The notes below the pieces were generated by a model. It saw nothing but the letters and a program-made list of their open reading frames with translations. It was not told where the DNA came from and did not search any database. A DNA stretch of 64,000 bases, taken from contig JAQFVV010000013.1 of the NCBI GenBank assembly GCA_028023455.1, positions 9,888,411 to 9,952,410 of the forward strand, in the 5' to 3' direction. The position numbers and the translations under genes are program-made. Position 1 is the stretch's first letter, and each line of letters begins with the position of its first letter. This stretch comes from Epiperipatus broadwayi. Lineage: Eukaryota > Onychophora > Udeonychophora > Euonychophora > Peripatidae. Shown here in pieces: positions 23,788-36,276 of this stretch.

Positions 23788-24169
23788 CATTAATTGTTGA
23801 TAAACAGAGCAAACCCCTCAGTTTCCTGTGCAAACAGAGTAATCAATGGATGCCAGAAGGCTTGTGAAAAATCCTATCTAATGCCTACTCATCCAATTCC
23901 CCAGACTAGTTTCTGGCTTGTGGCTTCGTCAGTGAGGAGCTTTGGATCTGAGAGCACTGCATTAGATCTTAGGATCTAATGCAACCCTCTGCAACCACCT
24001 TTTATCTCTACTTAACTACAAAACTATGAGACGAAATTGAAAACACAAAAAATATTTTCAATCTAAGCTCAATAGCTTATATAGTCATATGGGTCTGAAC
24101 TCAGTTCAGCCCCATACATTTTGGTGTCTTTGGCTCTTTTACAACCATAGCCACCACTATCCTATTAGG
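23788..24169 (-). repeat. Hammerhead-bearing repeat unit, inverted copy
   Basis: This is a minus-strand copy of the 454-bp unit described at 49985-50470, about 382 bp long, lacking one end. It faces the + strand unit starting at 24170, giving a head-to-head palindrome whose arms share CTCTGTTTATCAACAATTAA. Its hammerhead region is 23891-23950 on the minus strand, with CTGACGA and GAAAC boxes and the 3' GTC kept. Stem II has lost one G. Confidence 0.75.
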
Positions 24170-25030
24170 TTTGCTCTGTTTATCAACAATTAATGTGCAG
24201 ATAGAAATGTGATCATGTAATGCTAATGGTTTAACACCAATCCTGCCTAATAGGATAGTGGTGGTATGGTTCTAAAAGAGAAAGACAAAATGTATTGGGC
24301 GAACTGGTTCAGAATATGACTATATAAGCTATTGAGCTTAGATTGAAAATATTTTTGTGTTTTCAATTTCATTCTCATAGTTTGTAGTTAAGAGAGATAA
24401 AAGGTGGTTGCTAGAGGGTTGATTAGATCCTAAGATCTAGATGCAGCTCTCAGATCCAAAGCTCTTGCAAAGGCCATGAGTAGGCATTAGATAGGGATTT
24501 TATGCACAACCTTCTGGCATCCATTGATTACTCTGTTTAGCACAGGTGGCAATACTGTATGGAGAGTTTTGCTCTGTTTATCAACAATTAATGTGCTAGT
24601 ATAAGAAATGTGATCATGTGATGTTAATGGTTTAACACCAATCCTGCTAATAGGATAGTGGTGGCTATGGTTGTAAAAGAGCCAAAGACACCAAAATGTA
24701 TGGCTGCTGAACTGAGTTCAGACCCATATGACTATATAAGCTATTGAGCTTAGATTGAAAATATTTTTTGTGTTTTCAATTTCATTCTCATAGTTTTGTA
24801 GTTAAGTAGAGATAAAAGGTGATTGCTAGAGGGTTGCATTAGATCCTAAAATCTAGATGCAGTGCTCTCAGATCCAAAGCTCCTCACTGACGAAGGCCAC
24901 AAGCTAGAAACTAGTCTGGGGATATTGGATGAGAAGGCATTAGATAGGGATTTTATGCACAAGCCTTCTGGCATCCATTGATTACTCTGTTTAGCACAGG
25001 TGGCAATACTGTATGGAGAGTTTTGCTCAA
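24170..25030 (+). repeat. Tandem pair of hammerhead-bearing repeat units
   Basis: Two direct units start at about 24173 and 24571, each at GCTCTGTTTATCAACAATTA. The first is about 398 bp because roughly 55 bp covering the hammerhead core have been deleted near 24465. The second is about 454 bp and complete, ending near 25024. Common blocks are CCTAATAGGATAGTGGTGG, CTATATAAGCTATTGAGC and CTTCTGGCATCCATTGATTA. There is no open reading frame of note. A Penelope relic on the minus strand begins 220 bp further on. Confidence 0.8.
24870..24930 (+). ncRNA. Type I hammerhead ribozyme motif, minimal stem III (copy 2)
   Basis: By hand folding, outer stem I is ATCCAA/TTGGAT and inner stem I is TCCTCA/TGGGGA. 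The core box is CTGACGA (24886-24892) and the second box GAAA. The GTC cleavage triplet predicts cutting after 24916. Stem II is weakened to GGC/GCT with a wobble. Stem III is reduced to C-G plus A-U with a 2-nt loop, as in dimer-type hammerheads. Confidence 0.7.
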
Positions 25031-25249
25031 TTTATTTTATTCTGTAAGTAATGAGAATACATTTCCCCCCAAAAAGATTGAACTTTATTTCACAATTTAA
25101 CTAATAACTTGCTTAGCAGTACTTTTGACATGAGAAGTCATAATCATAGTGCTCAAATTTATTGGCTAAACTAATTGTTATTGGAAGAAAACATAGTGTT
25201 AATAGTCAAACTGGTTAATACATAAATTCATAATTTACATATTTTACTT

Positions 25250-25999
25250 CCAAGACAAGGCTATACAAGAATCTGTTTTGTTTATTGCATTAATATTATT
25301 AGTGATAAACCATGCCTCTTTAAATTTTCCAATTGTTGTGCTCTGCACATACTATTTTAATATCCCATGGATCAAAATCATAGCCAGATTCCAATTGATG
25401 CTCCAGAAACATTGATTTTACATTGGAATTTTTAATTGTGTGATAATACCTATATTGATGGTGCATCAGCCATTGATGCTGTTAATGTGTGATTCCCTGT
25501 AGTAGATTGCATTGAAATTAGGTTTATTGCATTTGATTTTGTAATCAATCTGGAGGGTCTAGTTCAGAGACAACTTGTCTCATATTGTTTAAGAGCTTAT
25601 TCAAATTTGGAGGGGTTTAAAACTTACATTAAGCATGTCAGCACATATATTCTTTAATCATTGTGATAAACCAGACATGAAGGAAGCATCTGCTTAATCA
25701 TGTTGGTATATTCTGGAGAATGGGCATTTAATGTACAATAAAATTTCTAAGAGTTCTAAATAAAATGTTATGCTTATAACCTGCATTGACAAAGTCTTTA
25801 TGGTTCATTTCAATGTTATTCTTTTGATCTGCTTCGTACTTGTAGAATATTTGATTTTTATATGGAAGCATTTAAAACCAGCCAGCTTGTGTAAGGTGGG
25901 AGTGTGTGACTGAGGAAATACCATTTTGTGATTGATGGAAGGTTCGATCACCATTTTATCATTTATCACACTGTCAGATCTTTGAATGTAAATGTCCAA
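25250..25999 (-). pseudogene. Penelope-like element relic: RT tail and GIY-YIG endonuclease
   Basis: On the minus strand the first recognisable part (25805-25999) reads MVFPQSHTPTLHKLAGFKCF. This resembles the conserved Penelope block in which a Phe/Arg-Lys...HP...HK pattern follows the RT thumb. After a linker full of stops, about 25330-25425 reads LEHQLESGYDFDPWDIKIV followed by a Glu-rich helix. In another frame INAINKTDS follows, matching the second half of a GIY-YIG nuclease as fused to RT in Penelope-like elements. The catalytic YIG half is lost. The protein would nick DNA and prime reverse transcription at the site; this copy is dead. Hammerhead-bearing units lie immediately beyond its 3' end but in the opposite orientation. 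Confidence 0.65.
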
Positions 26000-26589
26000 A
26001 ACTTTTTATGCTCCTGCACTCATATTTTTTATAGTCCATATTAAAGATGAAATCTGTATCATTCATATTTTATTAATATTATCCTTCAATGCACATTTGT
26101 AAAATGTAAATAATCAAAACAAAATCATCCATGGCAGTGTTATCAAATTGAAATCTCTCACTTTGAAGTAGGTTATTCAAGGTTATTTTTAAGTGGTTTT
26201 TTTTTTTTACATTGAGTGAAAAAACAGTTTGAAGTAAAAAATTAGTGATTTTTTTTAATAAGTTTTTATTCCTGTCTAAATTTTAAAATATAAATTTATT
26301 AAATCATTATTTTGGTGTAATAAAGCTGTGGTCAAATTTAGTATTGGAGTTGGAATATTTTTGTTCGATTTCCATAAAATTCAGTATTTCCAATTCAGAG
26401 AATTAATTATTATCTTCATTTTTGACGAATATTGAATTAATATAGAATTTACAAAATTAGGAAATATTCTAATTGAATTATTTTAGATTTGGTTATCTCA
26501 TAATGAATGGTTGTCTTCGAATTTCAAATTATAGTGTGACATTATTTTTACTTAATAACTTCAATTTTAATTATTTTGTTGTAGCCCAG

Positions 26590-27840
26590 TATCTACAATG
26601 CCAGCTTCTAAAAAGAAATGCAGTCAATATTCATTGGAATAATTGAACTTTGAATTTACTCCTACATTAACAAAAAAAAAAAAAAACGAAAATGAAAGAT
26701 TATCTTTAAAGACACTATCCTGATAAAAAAATCTAGACTTTTTTAAAAGACTGAAAAAGAAACACACATCAACTAAATATAAAATCATTTATGAAAATAC
26801 CCAGAATGAACAAGAATTAACAGTCTTATATAATATTTCTCTTAAAATAGCAAAAAAAGAAAAACCATATATAATTGCAGAGAACATTATCATTTCTGCA
26901 ATTAAAGAAGTATTTGAAATTAAAATGGAAAAAGACTGGTCCTGTTTTAAAATGCTTATCACTGAGTGTGGATACCATGCAAAGATGTATTGAAATGGCT
27001 GAAGTTGTAAAAAAAAAAGGTAATATCAGAGCTCATACATAGTAAGTTCTCCATTCAATTTGATGAGTCCACTTTTGGTAATTTTTCCATTCTTATGGCT
27101 TATATAAAGTCTTTTAGTAAAATCAAACATCAAATTGTTTGAATTTTTATTTTCAAAATATCTTGAAAGAGATGGAATGGGATTGACAATTTTCTAGCAA
27201 TTGGAGGAATAATTAAATAAGTATGGTATTCCATTTACTAATACAACAGATCATGGACTGTCAATGGTGGCCATCCCAAGGTTCCATTACCTTTCTTAAA
27301 GAAAAAGTTTCCTAGGTACATACTATTCACTCTGTGTTACATAGAAACCATCTGGTAGCAAAAACTCTTGTTGAAGAATTGCATGACACCCTAAAGATGT
27401 GTATTAAATCTGTTAATCAAACTAAGAGCGTAATCTTCTTAAATTGCAATTGTTCACCACATTTTGTGGGAAAAAACAATGAATTATCATATCAACTACC
27501 TTAGATTACTAAAGTAAGATAATTGTCTAGAGGTGCAAGTTTACAAATACTTATGTTATTCAACTCAGCTGTAGCATTTCTTACAGATGTTAATTGGCTT
27601 TTGGATGATTAAATAAGATAAATAACTATATTTTCTACTTGATGGACATATTTACAAAATTTAATGACATCTTGACCCATCAGGTAAAGAAATGGTCCCA
27701 TAGATTCTAACTTAATGATAGATTTATAAAAAATAAAAATATACTCATAGTTGCCTTGTAAAAGAATTCTATCTTCAAATAACATCTTCCTCATGGGTAA
27801 ATGGCAATCAGGAAATATGGTAGGTGTTTGGGCTGGATTC
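26590..27840 (+). pseudogene. hAT-family (ZBED/Charlie-like) transposase relic
   Basis: The + strand gives a decayed hAT transposase in shifting frames. PASKKKCSQYSLE (26600-26640) resembles the start of ZBED-type proteins. LYNISLKIAKKEKPYIIAEN (about 26830-26890) is the block that usually reads as SL.IAK..KPH.I.E. FSIQFDEST (about 27050-27075) carries the first catalytic Asp. VHTIHSVLHRNHLVAKTL (about 27325-27375) is the HC..HR.aL..K block. VKLRWLSRG-like KVR-LSRGASLQILMLFN (27505-27565) is the RW block with Trp lost. LMDIFTKFNDI (27645-27680) follows. The C-terminal hAT dimerisation block is not seen. Multiple stops and frameshifts make it inactive. Terminal inverted repeats were not identified. 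Confidence 0.75.
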
Positions 27841-29404
27841 TATATCTAATAAGTACCTAATTTGAGCATCATCATCTAACATAATTGTAATAAATAGTTG
27901 AATGGTTATTTTTATATTCTAGTCAGAGTACTTATCAGTCAATAAATTAAACCCTGGTGGAATAGATCATTACATAAGTAGAAACTCAAACACATATATA
28001 ATTTTTACATATTAGTGGTTAAGCTGGACTCAAAAACTGATATACATATGTTAAATTGTGTTATGGCATAACTTTGGGTTATGACTTGTGAATGCTGAAT
28101 ATTTTTAATGTTGATTATAAAAATCTAATAAATTAAAAATGTATACAAAATATGATCACAGTAGAGCATGGGTGAACAAAACTCATTTTTGAGTAGTAGC
28201 AACAAATGAACAACATGGCTTAAATTAAATTTTTCATTAAAGATTTTATTTCAGTTTAAATATAATTGAACCTTGAAATATCTAGTACACTGAATAATGG
28301 ATTAAAGTTATAAAATTTATGTGATTTTATATAGTTCTTCAGACTGTTGATGACTGAAATGTCTATGTTGTTTCTGAATTTCTTTTTTATGCTGACAAAA
28401 TATAAGCATTAGTCCTTTTCACAGAAATGGATCTCACTTGTACAAAAAATAGATTACAGTGCCATCATATTTTCCCAAAAGTTCACTTTCGTTTTACATA
28501 TATTTCATTATATTCGTAGCATTTATCATTAATGAAATAATTAATATGTAGTTAATATTTTTTCTATTCTGCTTTATCATTGTACAACAGAACAACTGAA
28601 TTAATATTTTTGATCTTTATTTTTAGAGACCTATTTTTATTTTTGAAGATTTTCTTCATACCTTTGATTGCAAATCAATTGTCAGTGAGTAATGCATTTA
28701 CACCAATTGAATCTACTTTTACATTTTATTATCATTTTTCAAATCATTTATCTTTTCTTTAACGAAAATTGTTTTTTTCTCTCTTTTTACTACTATCTTG
28801 TTATATTCTATAATTAGTAGTGAGACCAAGCTCTCTCTAGTAGATCTAATTTTATGATGAATTAAATAAGCAATGAACATCACATATCAGGATAACTAAG
28901 ACCCTACATTGTTTGATGCAGTGGTGGAATTGTGTACTAGGTCTTAAGGTTTATGAATTACTTTTGAACTTCTTATGAATATCCCAAACATAAAGCCATT
29001 CAGTTATTTATTTAGTGCAAACAGTTTTCAGCAACTTGCTTTTTTTTTTGTTACACTATAGTTATCTAGTGTCCATATTTTAGTTATTTTTTCTCTTCAA
29101 GGAAATGATTCAAAAGTTCAATCACCTAATGTTTTGACTTGCTCCAATAAATCTACCACTAGATCAATAATAATATATTTTAGTGATTCAGTAACAAATT
29201 AAGTTCAGGCATCTTTAATGTTTTAAATGGTATATCAAAATAATATGTGATTTTTCTAAATTGTTTTAGAATACCAATAGAAAATTCACTATATATTAGA
29301 TTAAATAAATTTGTGCTGGGATCATAAAAAATAAACCATGAGTTCAGAAACTCTGCAGAAATGTAATGCCTTATCACCTATGTTGTAGGCAGCATTATTA
29401 AAAT
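27841..29404. other. AT-rich stretch without recognisable genes
   Basis: This is non-coding AT-rich DNA between the hAT relic and a partial hammerhead-family unit. Short open frames at 28580-28762 (+) and 29180-29377 (-) have no recognisable family. I see no other signal. Confidence 0.45.
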
Positions 29405-29600
29405 AGGCAAAATTCTCCATACAATATTGCCGCTCAGTGCCTGCCAGAGTAATCAATGGATGCCAGAAGGCTTGTGCATAAAATCCCCATCTAGTGCCTA
29501 TTCATTTAATATCCCCAATACTGTGTGGAGAGTTTTGCCTGTTTTAATAACAGCTATAAGCAAGCATAAGAAATGGTGATCATGTGATGTTTATTAGGCA
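29405..29600. repeat. Collapsed inverted hammerhead-family unit
   Basis: Minus-oriented unit sequence (29405-29515, with ATCAATGGATGCCAGAAGGC) joins + oriented unit end sequence (about 29516-29600, with GAGAGTTTTGCCTG and GATCATGTGATGTTTATT). The hammerhead core is missing. The join shows that the inverted arrangement, seen also at 23788 and 47033, is a recurrent form of this family. Confidence 0.7.
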
Positions 29601-30795
29601 GCATTATATTACATCTTTTGTGCTTTATTCATTTAACCAAACCTATTTAGTCTAGGACCATTAGTTTAGTTATACTTATTTACTGATCATTATATAATGG
29701 CTGATTTGGTTGGCCACATGCAGATTACATGAAAAAAATATTTCAGAAAAAAATTTTGAAGATTAGCCTGGACCAGGATTGAATAAGACAACAACAAAAA
29801 TGATTACTCTTTTAACATTATGAGACGAATATAAGATGCTTTATTTACTCATGGTTTTATCATTTCATTATTGACTGTTATGTTTTTTTATTTTCAAGAT
29901 TTGTTTTTCCTAATAACTTGAGACTCTAATTATTTGGGGGGGGGGTATACATATATTAGTTAAGCTGTAATTACTATTTTATGAAATCATAATTAAAAAA
30001 TTAATGACGTAAAAAAGAGAGACACAAAGTACCTTCTTTATAATTGATCTTTACATTATATTTTTTTTAATGTAAAGATTAATTATATTTTTGGGAGATG
30101 AAGAGAGGGTAAAAAAGTAATTTGGTTTTTTTTGTTTCATTTTTGTTTTTGGAGTATGATATGTTATTAACATGTATTTAATTGTTATTTTAATTATTGA
30201 TCTTTTGAAACCTTCTCTAATAAAGTTTTTAAACATCTGCTAGACATCTAAAAAAAATTTCATTAATTAATGATTATTCGGGTTAATTAAACTAATATTT
30301 ATTGCTTTTTAATTTTGAAAGAAAAAAAAGATGCACTAAAGAAATAAACTGAAATACAAGTCCTCTGGTTCATTGATCTGTAAATAATGTTTTAAATAAA
30401 GTTTGTAAAGGATTTAAAAAAAAAAAAAAACAACTTATTTATAATATAAAAAATTATAAGTGCTTTTGTCTTTACCATTAAATAGGGACACACACACACT
30501 GGTTTTAATATACATATAAGTTTATTTTTGACTTTAAAGACTCATTCTCTGCCTTCTGTAGAATTATCAAAACAATAAGTATTATAACTACTTGATAATA
30601 CTTTATCATGTGTCAATGATAGCTCGTCACCATCTTAATTCATTTTAGCATCTCAGTGATAGAGCTATATCGTAAATTATAATGAAAGCAGATATGTGTA
30701 AGAAAATAAATTTTATAGTTAGATTTTATTAATATATTGTGCCATTTAATTCGTCAGTAATTTTTACACTAAGCAAAATTAATAAAAAACGCTAA
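29601..30795. other. AT-rich stretch with simple repeats
   Basis: This holds a G10 run (29936-29945), a poly-A run near 30417-30430 and a short CA repeat at 30490-30499. No gene is recognisable. A 61-codon minus open frame (30051-30236) is composition-driven. Confidence 0.45.
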
Positions 30796-31045
30796 AGTAA
30801 TGAAAGGTAGTACAGAGAGAAATCAAATGACCACAATGTGAATGGAAGAGAAAAGATAGATGAGGCCACAGTCATTAAATACTTGGGAAATTTAATAATA
30901 TTAGTTAGGAAAAAGAATGACTTAAAAAATTTGAATTGCACTCGCCAAGAAGCTTTTAGCAGATAAATAGAAAATTATTAATATCTAAATATATGTCCCT
31001 ACATACAGAACTATATCTGCAATGTAGATATCAAGGAAAGCTAGG
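30796..31045 (+). pseudogene. Possible LINE reverse-transcriptase C-terminal fragment
   Basis: In broken + frames the sequence reads EATVIKYLGNLI and then a stretch with QEAFSR-stop-IENY and YIQNYICN. This resembles the KYLG...A..AF.....L......L......Y block that follows the RT catalytic box in several LINE groups. The match is short and there are stops, so I give it only as a candidate. Confidence 0.35.
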
Positions 31046-32809
31046 AGGGGAAAATGAGGAGGTGCTGAGTTTGATTGGATAAGATGAGATTTTCTGGAGG
31101 CAGTCGCGTAACTAGAAAAACGGGACCTGATGGATGAAATTCAAAATGGCACCATTTTAAAATTTGGAATTTTGATTTTTCATGTATTCACAAGTGTATA
31201 AGTCTGTGAACTGCATGGGCCCACAGGCAAGACATCCTTTGCAACTCGGTAATTATGTCTTTTCCTGGAGGTCATCATTCCAAGAAGAAAATATCGTTGG
31301 TCACTTGATAAAACATTCTAATAATACTCATTGTTGCTGGAGGGCATGTTGAAAGAAAGATCAGCATGAGGAAAACATAGCAGGGAATATTTTTGAATTT
31401 AAGTTAAGGGAAAATGAAAAATTTGGCATTAGAGACAAAGCTGAAGAATTATGCTATCTACTAATCTATAGGTTGAAGAAAGAGAGATGAAACTTAATAT
31501 TTTCTCAAAAGTTATTTCACTGTTTATCATCCCTGTACAATTGATAAGTCTGATGAATAAGGCTTTCTTATTTACTGATTTTTTAAATGAAAGAGGGGTG
31601 AATATTGAAGACATCTAGGTCTTGCAGTGGCCTATTTAAAAAGCTATATTATTTTTATTATTTTTGTAAAAATAGGAAAATATTTGTCTTAATATTACAA
31701 ACCACTTCTATAGATCAAAATATGAAATAATTATATATATTTATTGTTATTGAATTTCTATTATTCCTTCAAAATTTTAAATAAGAACAAGTACCCATGA
31801 TTACTAATTTTGAAAGTATTATTTTCTCATCAGCAATGTGGAGATCAAAATCTTATCTATCACTACTCAGTATTGATAGTAATTATTTATAAAGAAATAT
31901 TCTCATTTTACTTTAAGATATCAAAGGTATTATTAGAACACAACTATTTATTATTTAGTAGATATAATAAGTTTGCAATCAGACTTTAGTCTTGTTTTCT
32001 ATTTTAACATTAATAAGATTGTATCACATGATTTACTCATAGACCCAATAATTGATATATCAATGTATATGAAAAATTCCCGTCTATGAAATAAAATATA
32101 AATTAATATATTAATATGTTGTCTGTCCTTATTAATATATTTATAAGTTACATTAAATTCAATAAGCTCTTTATGATCTTTTTTTGAAACTGTAAATTTT
32201 GGCCAGAGTGATCACTTAATATCTTTTTCATCTAAAAATTCTTGCTCTTTAAATTAATTAGAAATTAAACATAAAATTGCGATGCTTTAATAAAAGATTT
32301 ATTTTGTAGTTAATTAATTTGAGATTGAAGAAATGCTTAATATTTCTCTGAAAATTTATGAAGATAGCATTTTATTTATTATTATATGTTAAATTATTTC
32401 TATCATTTAATTGAATTGTTAAATTCTTTCAGAAAAAGTCAAAGTTTAATAGATTCAAGCATGAGTAATAATACACAGGTTAGTATAGAGTACAATGTTT
32501 CAATTGTCATTATTCTATTTTTCCAATGTTCTTCACTTGATCAATAACAGTCTTGCATGGGAATTTAAGTTACTACGACCTATAAGAATACTTCTTCCAG
32601 AAATCAGACCCGAGTTTTTGTATTCAGAAACTTATATAATGCTCTATAAACTCAAACACATTCCACTTGATCCTGTCCAAAGATATACTTTTTACATCAA
32701 TATATTATCTTTCAGCATTAACCATATTACATGAAATGCCAAACACTCTCTAGACTGATAGCCTAAGCACATGTGCTGCACAAAAGAATTATGATGATAC
32801 ATGATTTGA
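31046..32809. other. Stretch without recognisable genes
   Basis: AT-rich sequence with one short moderately GC-rich patch near 31085-31260, containing a CGCGTAACTAG motif that may be a repeat end. The open frames at 31429-31614 (-) and 32495-32734 (+) have no known domain. The latter abuts the LINE copy at 32810 and could include decayed upstream LINE sequence. Confidence 0.4.
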
Positions 32810-35545
32810 CAACCACATATATAATAATGATAAGTAACAATCTCAATGAGTACATAGCTACCAAGAAAAGAAAAATTTTCTTGCTTCACCCAACAACACA
32901 CATGAACCTGGACTTACATTTGATGGGCTCTGGATTATCCTTCTATTAGGGCATAGTTCTCAACACTGAAGGCACAATTAGTTCTGGACATAACATGATA
33001 CAGCTTATATACCAACATTTTAAGCAAAAACTACAAATCCAGGATGCTTTCAAATTACCATCAGAGTTGTTTGGCAGACCTAAAACAAATTCTCTATTCT
33101 CTACTACTGAATTGGCATTGAACTTGCTACAATTGCAAATACATGTTACCCAGGTTTTCATGGTATACCTAAATTTGTTTTTTCACATCTTAGTTGATTT
33201 ACAATTATATACTTATGTGAATCGAACTATATATGACAAAAGCTCTACAATATGCAATGGCTGTATCCAAATGCATTAGTACCATTCAACAAAAAAAACA
33301 GCATCAGTTTCCACTTTATCCAATCAGTGGCCAATATTCATGAGACTTTTGGGTATAAAAATTCTCAAAAAACTTTTGAAGAACAAATCACCCATGCAAT
33401 ATACAAAGAAAGGATCATCTACAGTACAAGCAGCTTTTATGTTTGAGACAATTATGGACTCAGTTCGAAAATAAGACATTGAGGTTGCCTTTGATTCAGT
33501 CCCTATTAACATCTTATTTCACATGATTAAAGACACATCACTACCTCGCACTTTGCTATATGAAATAACGAACTTATTGCTTAGCTGTGAAATATACATA
33601 AATCTTAATGGTAAGTCTTATTTTCAATTGTTACAAGTCAATCTACAAGGATCACTCTTCAGAACTCTCTTATTCAAAATATACATCAATCCTCTCTTAA
33701 TGGAAATTCAGCAAATTTTCAGGCCTTCAAATACCATGTACCAGTTTATATATGCCATGTGTAGCCTACATGGGACAATACTCTTTTTCTCATTTCAAAA
33801 AAGCAGTTTCCAATCCTGCAAGAAATTTTTAACAACCACACTGCAACTTTCAAGCTCAAATTTAACATAAATAAAACAACTGCCTACTTTGTTTACACAG
33901 GCAAACCATTTACACAAGTGTACCATGGTTCTGCTTTCCTTAGTTTCCCTTTTCACTTGGGAACAAATGGAATGAGACATAAGATCCAGAATAAATTAGA
34001 AGATGTTGAAATGATTACTACCTCTCTCTTCAAATTAATATACTCAAAAGTTTCATTCTATAACCAGCTTGTCATCACAAAGATTATCTATTATTTACCC
34101 ATTACATAATTTGCAAAATCTTTCACTTTCTCAATTTCATCACTATGTAACAAGCTACTATGGTGAAAATGACAGTTGCCATCTCCACAAAATATCTAAA
34201 CAGTTTGGCTAACCAAAATGGACTAGGTCTTCATTTAATTAATGTTTTTCACATTCAGAAAAGCATAAACCTTATAACAGCCATTGTAGAATGGGTCCCA
34301 ATACTAGAATGCATACTGAGTGTAGCATCTACAGATAGACCTCCACCCTCATATGAATACATATTAATACTCATGGACCAATGCAAAAATATCTATAACC
34401 AGATGTGCCTTCAAAATTCAAGCAAATATACATACTGGAGGATATAGAACCTATTGCTTCTAGATCAGTCAGTTGATCTCACACCCCCAAAACAAGGAAT
34501 AGACAATGCCCAATTGCTGCATTGATACAAAAAATGGTTTTTAGAATCAAAGTATTTTGACTTCTTGATGGAAGTTAAATCTCCATGCCCTACCCATATC
34601 TCATTTTCTTAGGTACTGTAAATTATATGCAAACATTAAATGAAACACAACACCATTTTCTATACACTTGTGCAGCTCTTGCTTGCCTCTTGATATGATG
34701 TTAAGTATATATAGACAATACAGCATCCCCTAAATAAAATCACAAGCACATATAGCTGAGATGCAATACCAGCTATCAGCACAGCTAGCTTCAGTCTGTA
34801 TACATTCTGGTGCATTTGCTATACTTTATTACTTGGTAACACACCAGATGTTATCCTGCCATCTATTTTAATAAACTTAAACAGCTGAGATCTAGGAATG
34901 GTAGAAACATCTACTCTGATATTTTTGCTGCTACATGGTCATACATAAATCCATGGTCCAATCTATATCCTTCCAGCACATCAAGTAAAGCAAATCCCCA
35001 AAGATACTCAGGAGACTGTTTTATATGCCTACAATTTAAATACACATCAGAATTACCCAATAAACTTTGACAGGACTCCAACTGATAAAACTTTTATGGA
35101 CATTTAGTAAAAATATTTGGCAATGCCAAACATAAATGGTGTAACACAACTAGATTTTTTATTGTGTTTCTTACAAAAAGAACTTGTAACCAGTAAATTT
35201 ATATAACTGGCCAAAGTATTCCAACATTGAAAGAATATTCGATTGCATTTGAAACTGATGACCATATGATATATGTAGATATAGTGTCTCTATGACTGTA
35301 TAAGCACACAAAATATGTAATCATCCCAACAATATGAAAATATGTTTCTATAATGAAGTATACATAATGATTACCATAATCCATACCTGAGTAACATATT
35401 TTATATATATGTAATTTGTACACAATCTTATGTATTTGCATGTAATTATTCATATAACCTGTATATATTATTGGGAATTCTATATAATCATTGAGCACTG
35501 AATAAAGTTTATATTTGAAACATAATAATAATAATATAATAAATT
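32810..35545 (+). pseudogene. Second copy of the two-ORF LINE clade, 5'-truncated
   Basis: Decayed ORF2 in + orientation. YIATKKRK (about 32860) and IYQHFKQKLQ (33005-33035) match the pre-RT region of the LINE at 11625-17475 (YIATKRSK, NHFKQKLQ). NALVPFNKK (33263-33290) matches its IALVPFLKK. EVAFDSVPIN (33481-33510) is the first catalytic block with Asp kept. VNLQGSLFRTLLF (about 33636-33680) is the QGSP block, with Pro lost. The YxDD box near 33755 is destroyed. NGLGLH (34216-34235) and KKWFLESKYFDF (34528-34563) follow. The 3' end carries ATAAAGTTTATATTTGAAAC and an (ATA)n tail (35502-35541), much like the third copy. Sequence differs strongly from the first copy, so it is a sister family. 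Confidence 0.75.
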
Positions 35546-35639
35546 GTTTTCTCTTCACCAATAAAAATTGTAATTATAAATATGTGAATTTTTTCACATG
35601 CGTTAGTGAAACTATAATTATACTATAATGTTTAATATG

Positions 35640-35689
35640 CCTGCTTAGCGCTTTCGAGATTTAGTATTTAAATCTCATATTCACAGCTT
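35640..35689 (-). ncRNA. Hammerhead-like motif downstream of Penelope GIY-YIG
   Basis: On the minus strand: CTGTGAATAT (a CUGAUGA box lacking one A), an 8-bp perfect hairpin GAGATTTA/TAAATCTC, then GAAAGCGCTAAG. It lies about 60 bp past the stop of the GIY-YIG relic on the same strand. The equivalent motif follows the GIY-YIG relic at 40081. The four extra bases between core box and stem II make this an imperfect hammerhead. Confidence 0.45.
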
Positions 35690-35748
35690 TACAAATGAAG
35701 ACTGATGTGATTTATTGTAGACATATGCAAATGAGCTTGAATTTTTAA

Positions 35749-36255
35749 TTAGTTAGTCCATTTTTTGGAGAGAGCAAAGCATGCCTCTCTTCTATTAATG
35801 ACACTGAGATCATTTGCTATGTAAAAACCTTCCTTGACTTTTCTTTTGGCATCACTCTTCTCTGTGCAAATTATTTGGGCATAACTGGATTCAAATACAT
35901 GGCCTGTAGCTCCTTTGTAGTCACAGAAGATTGATGTTTCTTCATTTTTATTTTTAACCCTGTTGTATGCATACCTGTGTTGGTAAATTCTTGTATTGAT
36001 ATTAGCTTGAGTCTCACTGTAGAAAGTTGCTTGGCAGCTTAATTGAGGGCATGCTATTTTATAAACCACATGAGGGGCTTGATCTTTTTCTATTTTATCT
36101 TTGGAATTATTTATTAGTCAGTTAGTGTTAGGAGATGTTCTGAAGCTAAATTGGAAATCTTTAGTCAATTTTTTAGCAATTTTTGAAGTTACATTAGGTA
36201 TAAATGGAATTGATAAGTATTTCATATTGTCTTTAGGCTGTTTATTATTGAGTTT
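35749..36255 (-). pseudogene. Penelope-like element relic: linker and GIY-YIG endonuclease
   Basis: An open frame of 106 codons (35749-36069) plus upstream sequence with a single stop. The upstream part (to 36255) reads YLSIPFIPNVTSKIAKKL, the Penelope linker ahead of the nuclease. The nuclease reads VYKIACPQLSCQATFYSETQ, the GIY...C..C...YIGET region with YIG degraded to FYS. TRIYQHRYA follows, keeping the catalytic-type Arg and the His, then KRKVKEGFYI with the catalytic-type Glu, and VINR. It ends at KKWTN-stop. In Penelope-like elements this endonuclease is fused C-terminally to the RT. Here the RT is missing and the copy stops at a microsatellite at 36277. This is the best preserved Penelope protein of the window. 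Confidence 0.82.
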
Positions 36256-36276
36256 TCTATAAAATGTTTATAATAA

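Noticed and set aside
35199-35561. 120-codon minus-strand open frame
   Set aside because: It overlaps the 3' UTR of the + strand LINE copy, is Ile/Tyr-rich as expected for AT-rich DNA, and shows no domain.
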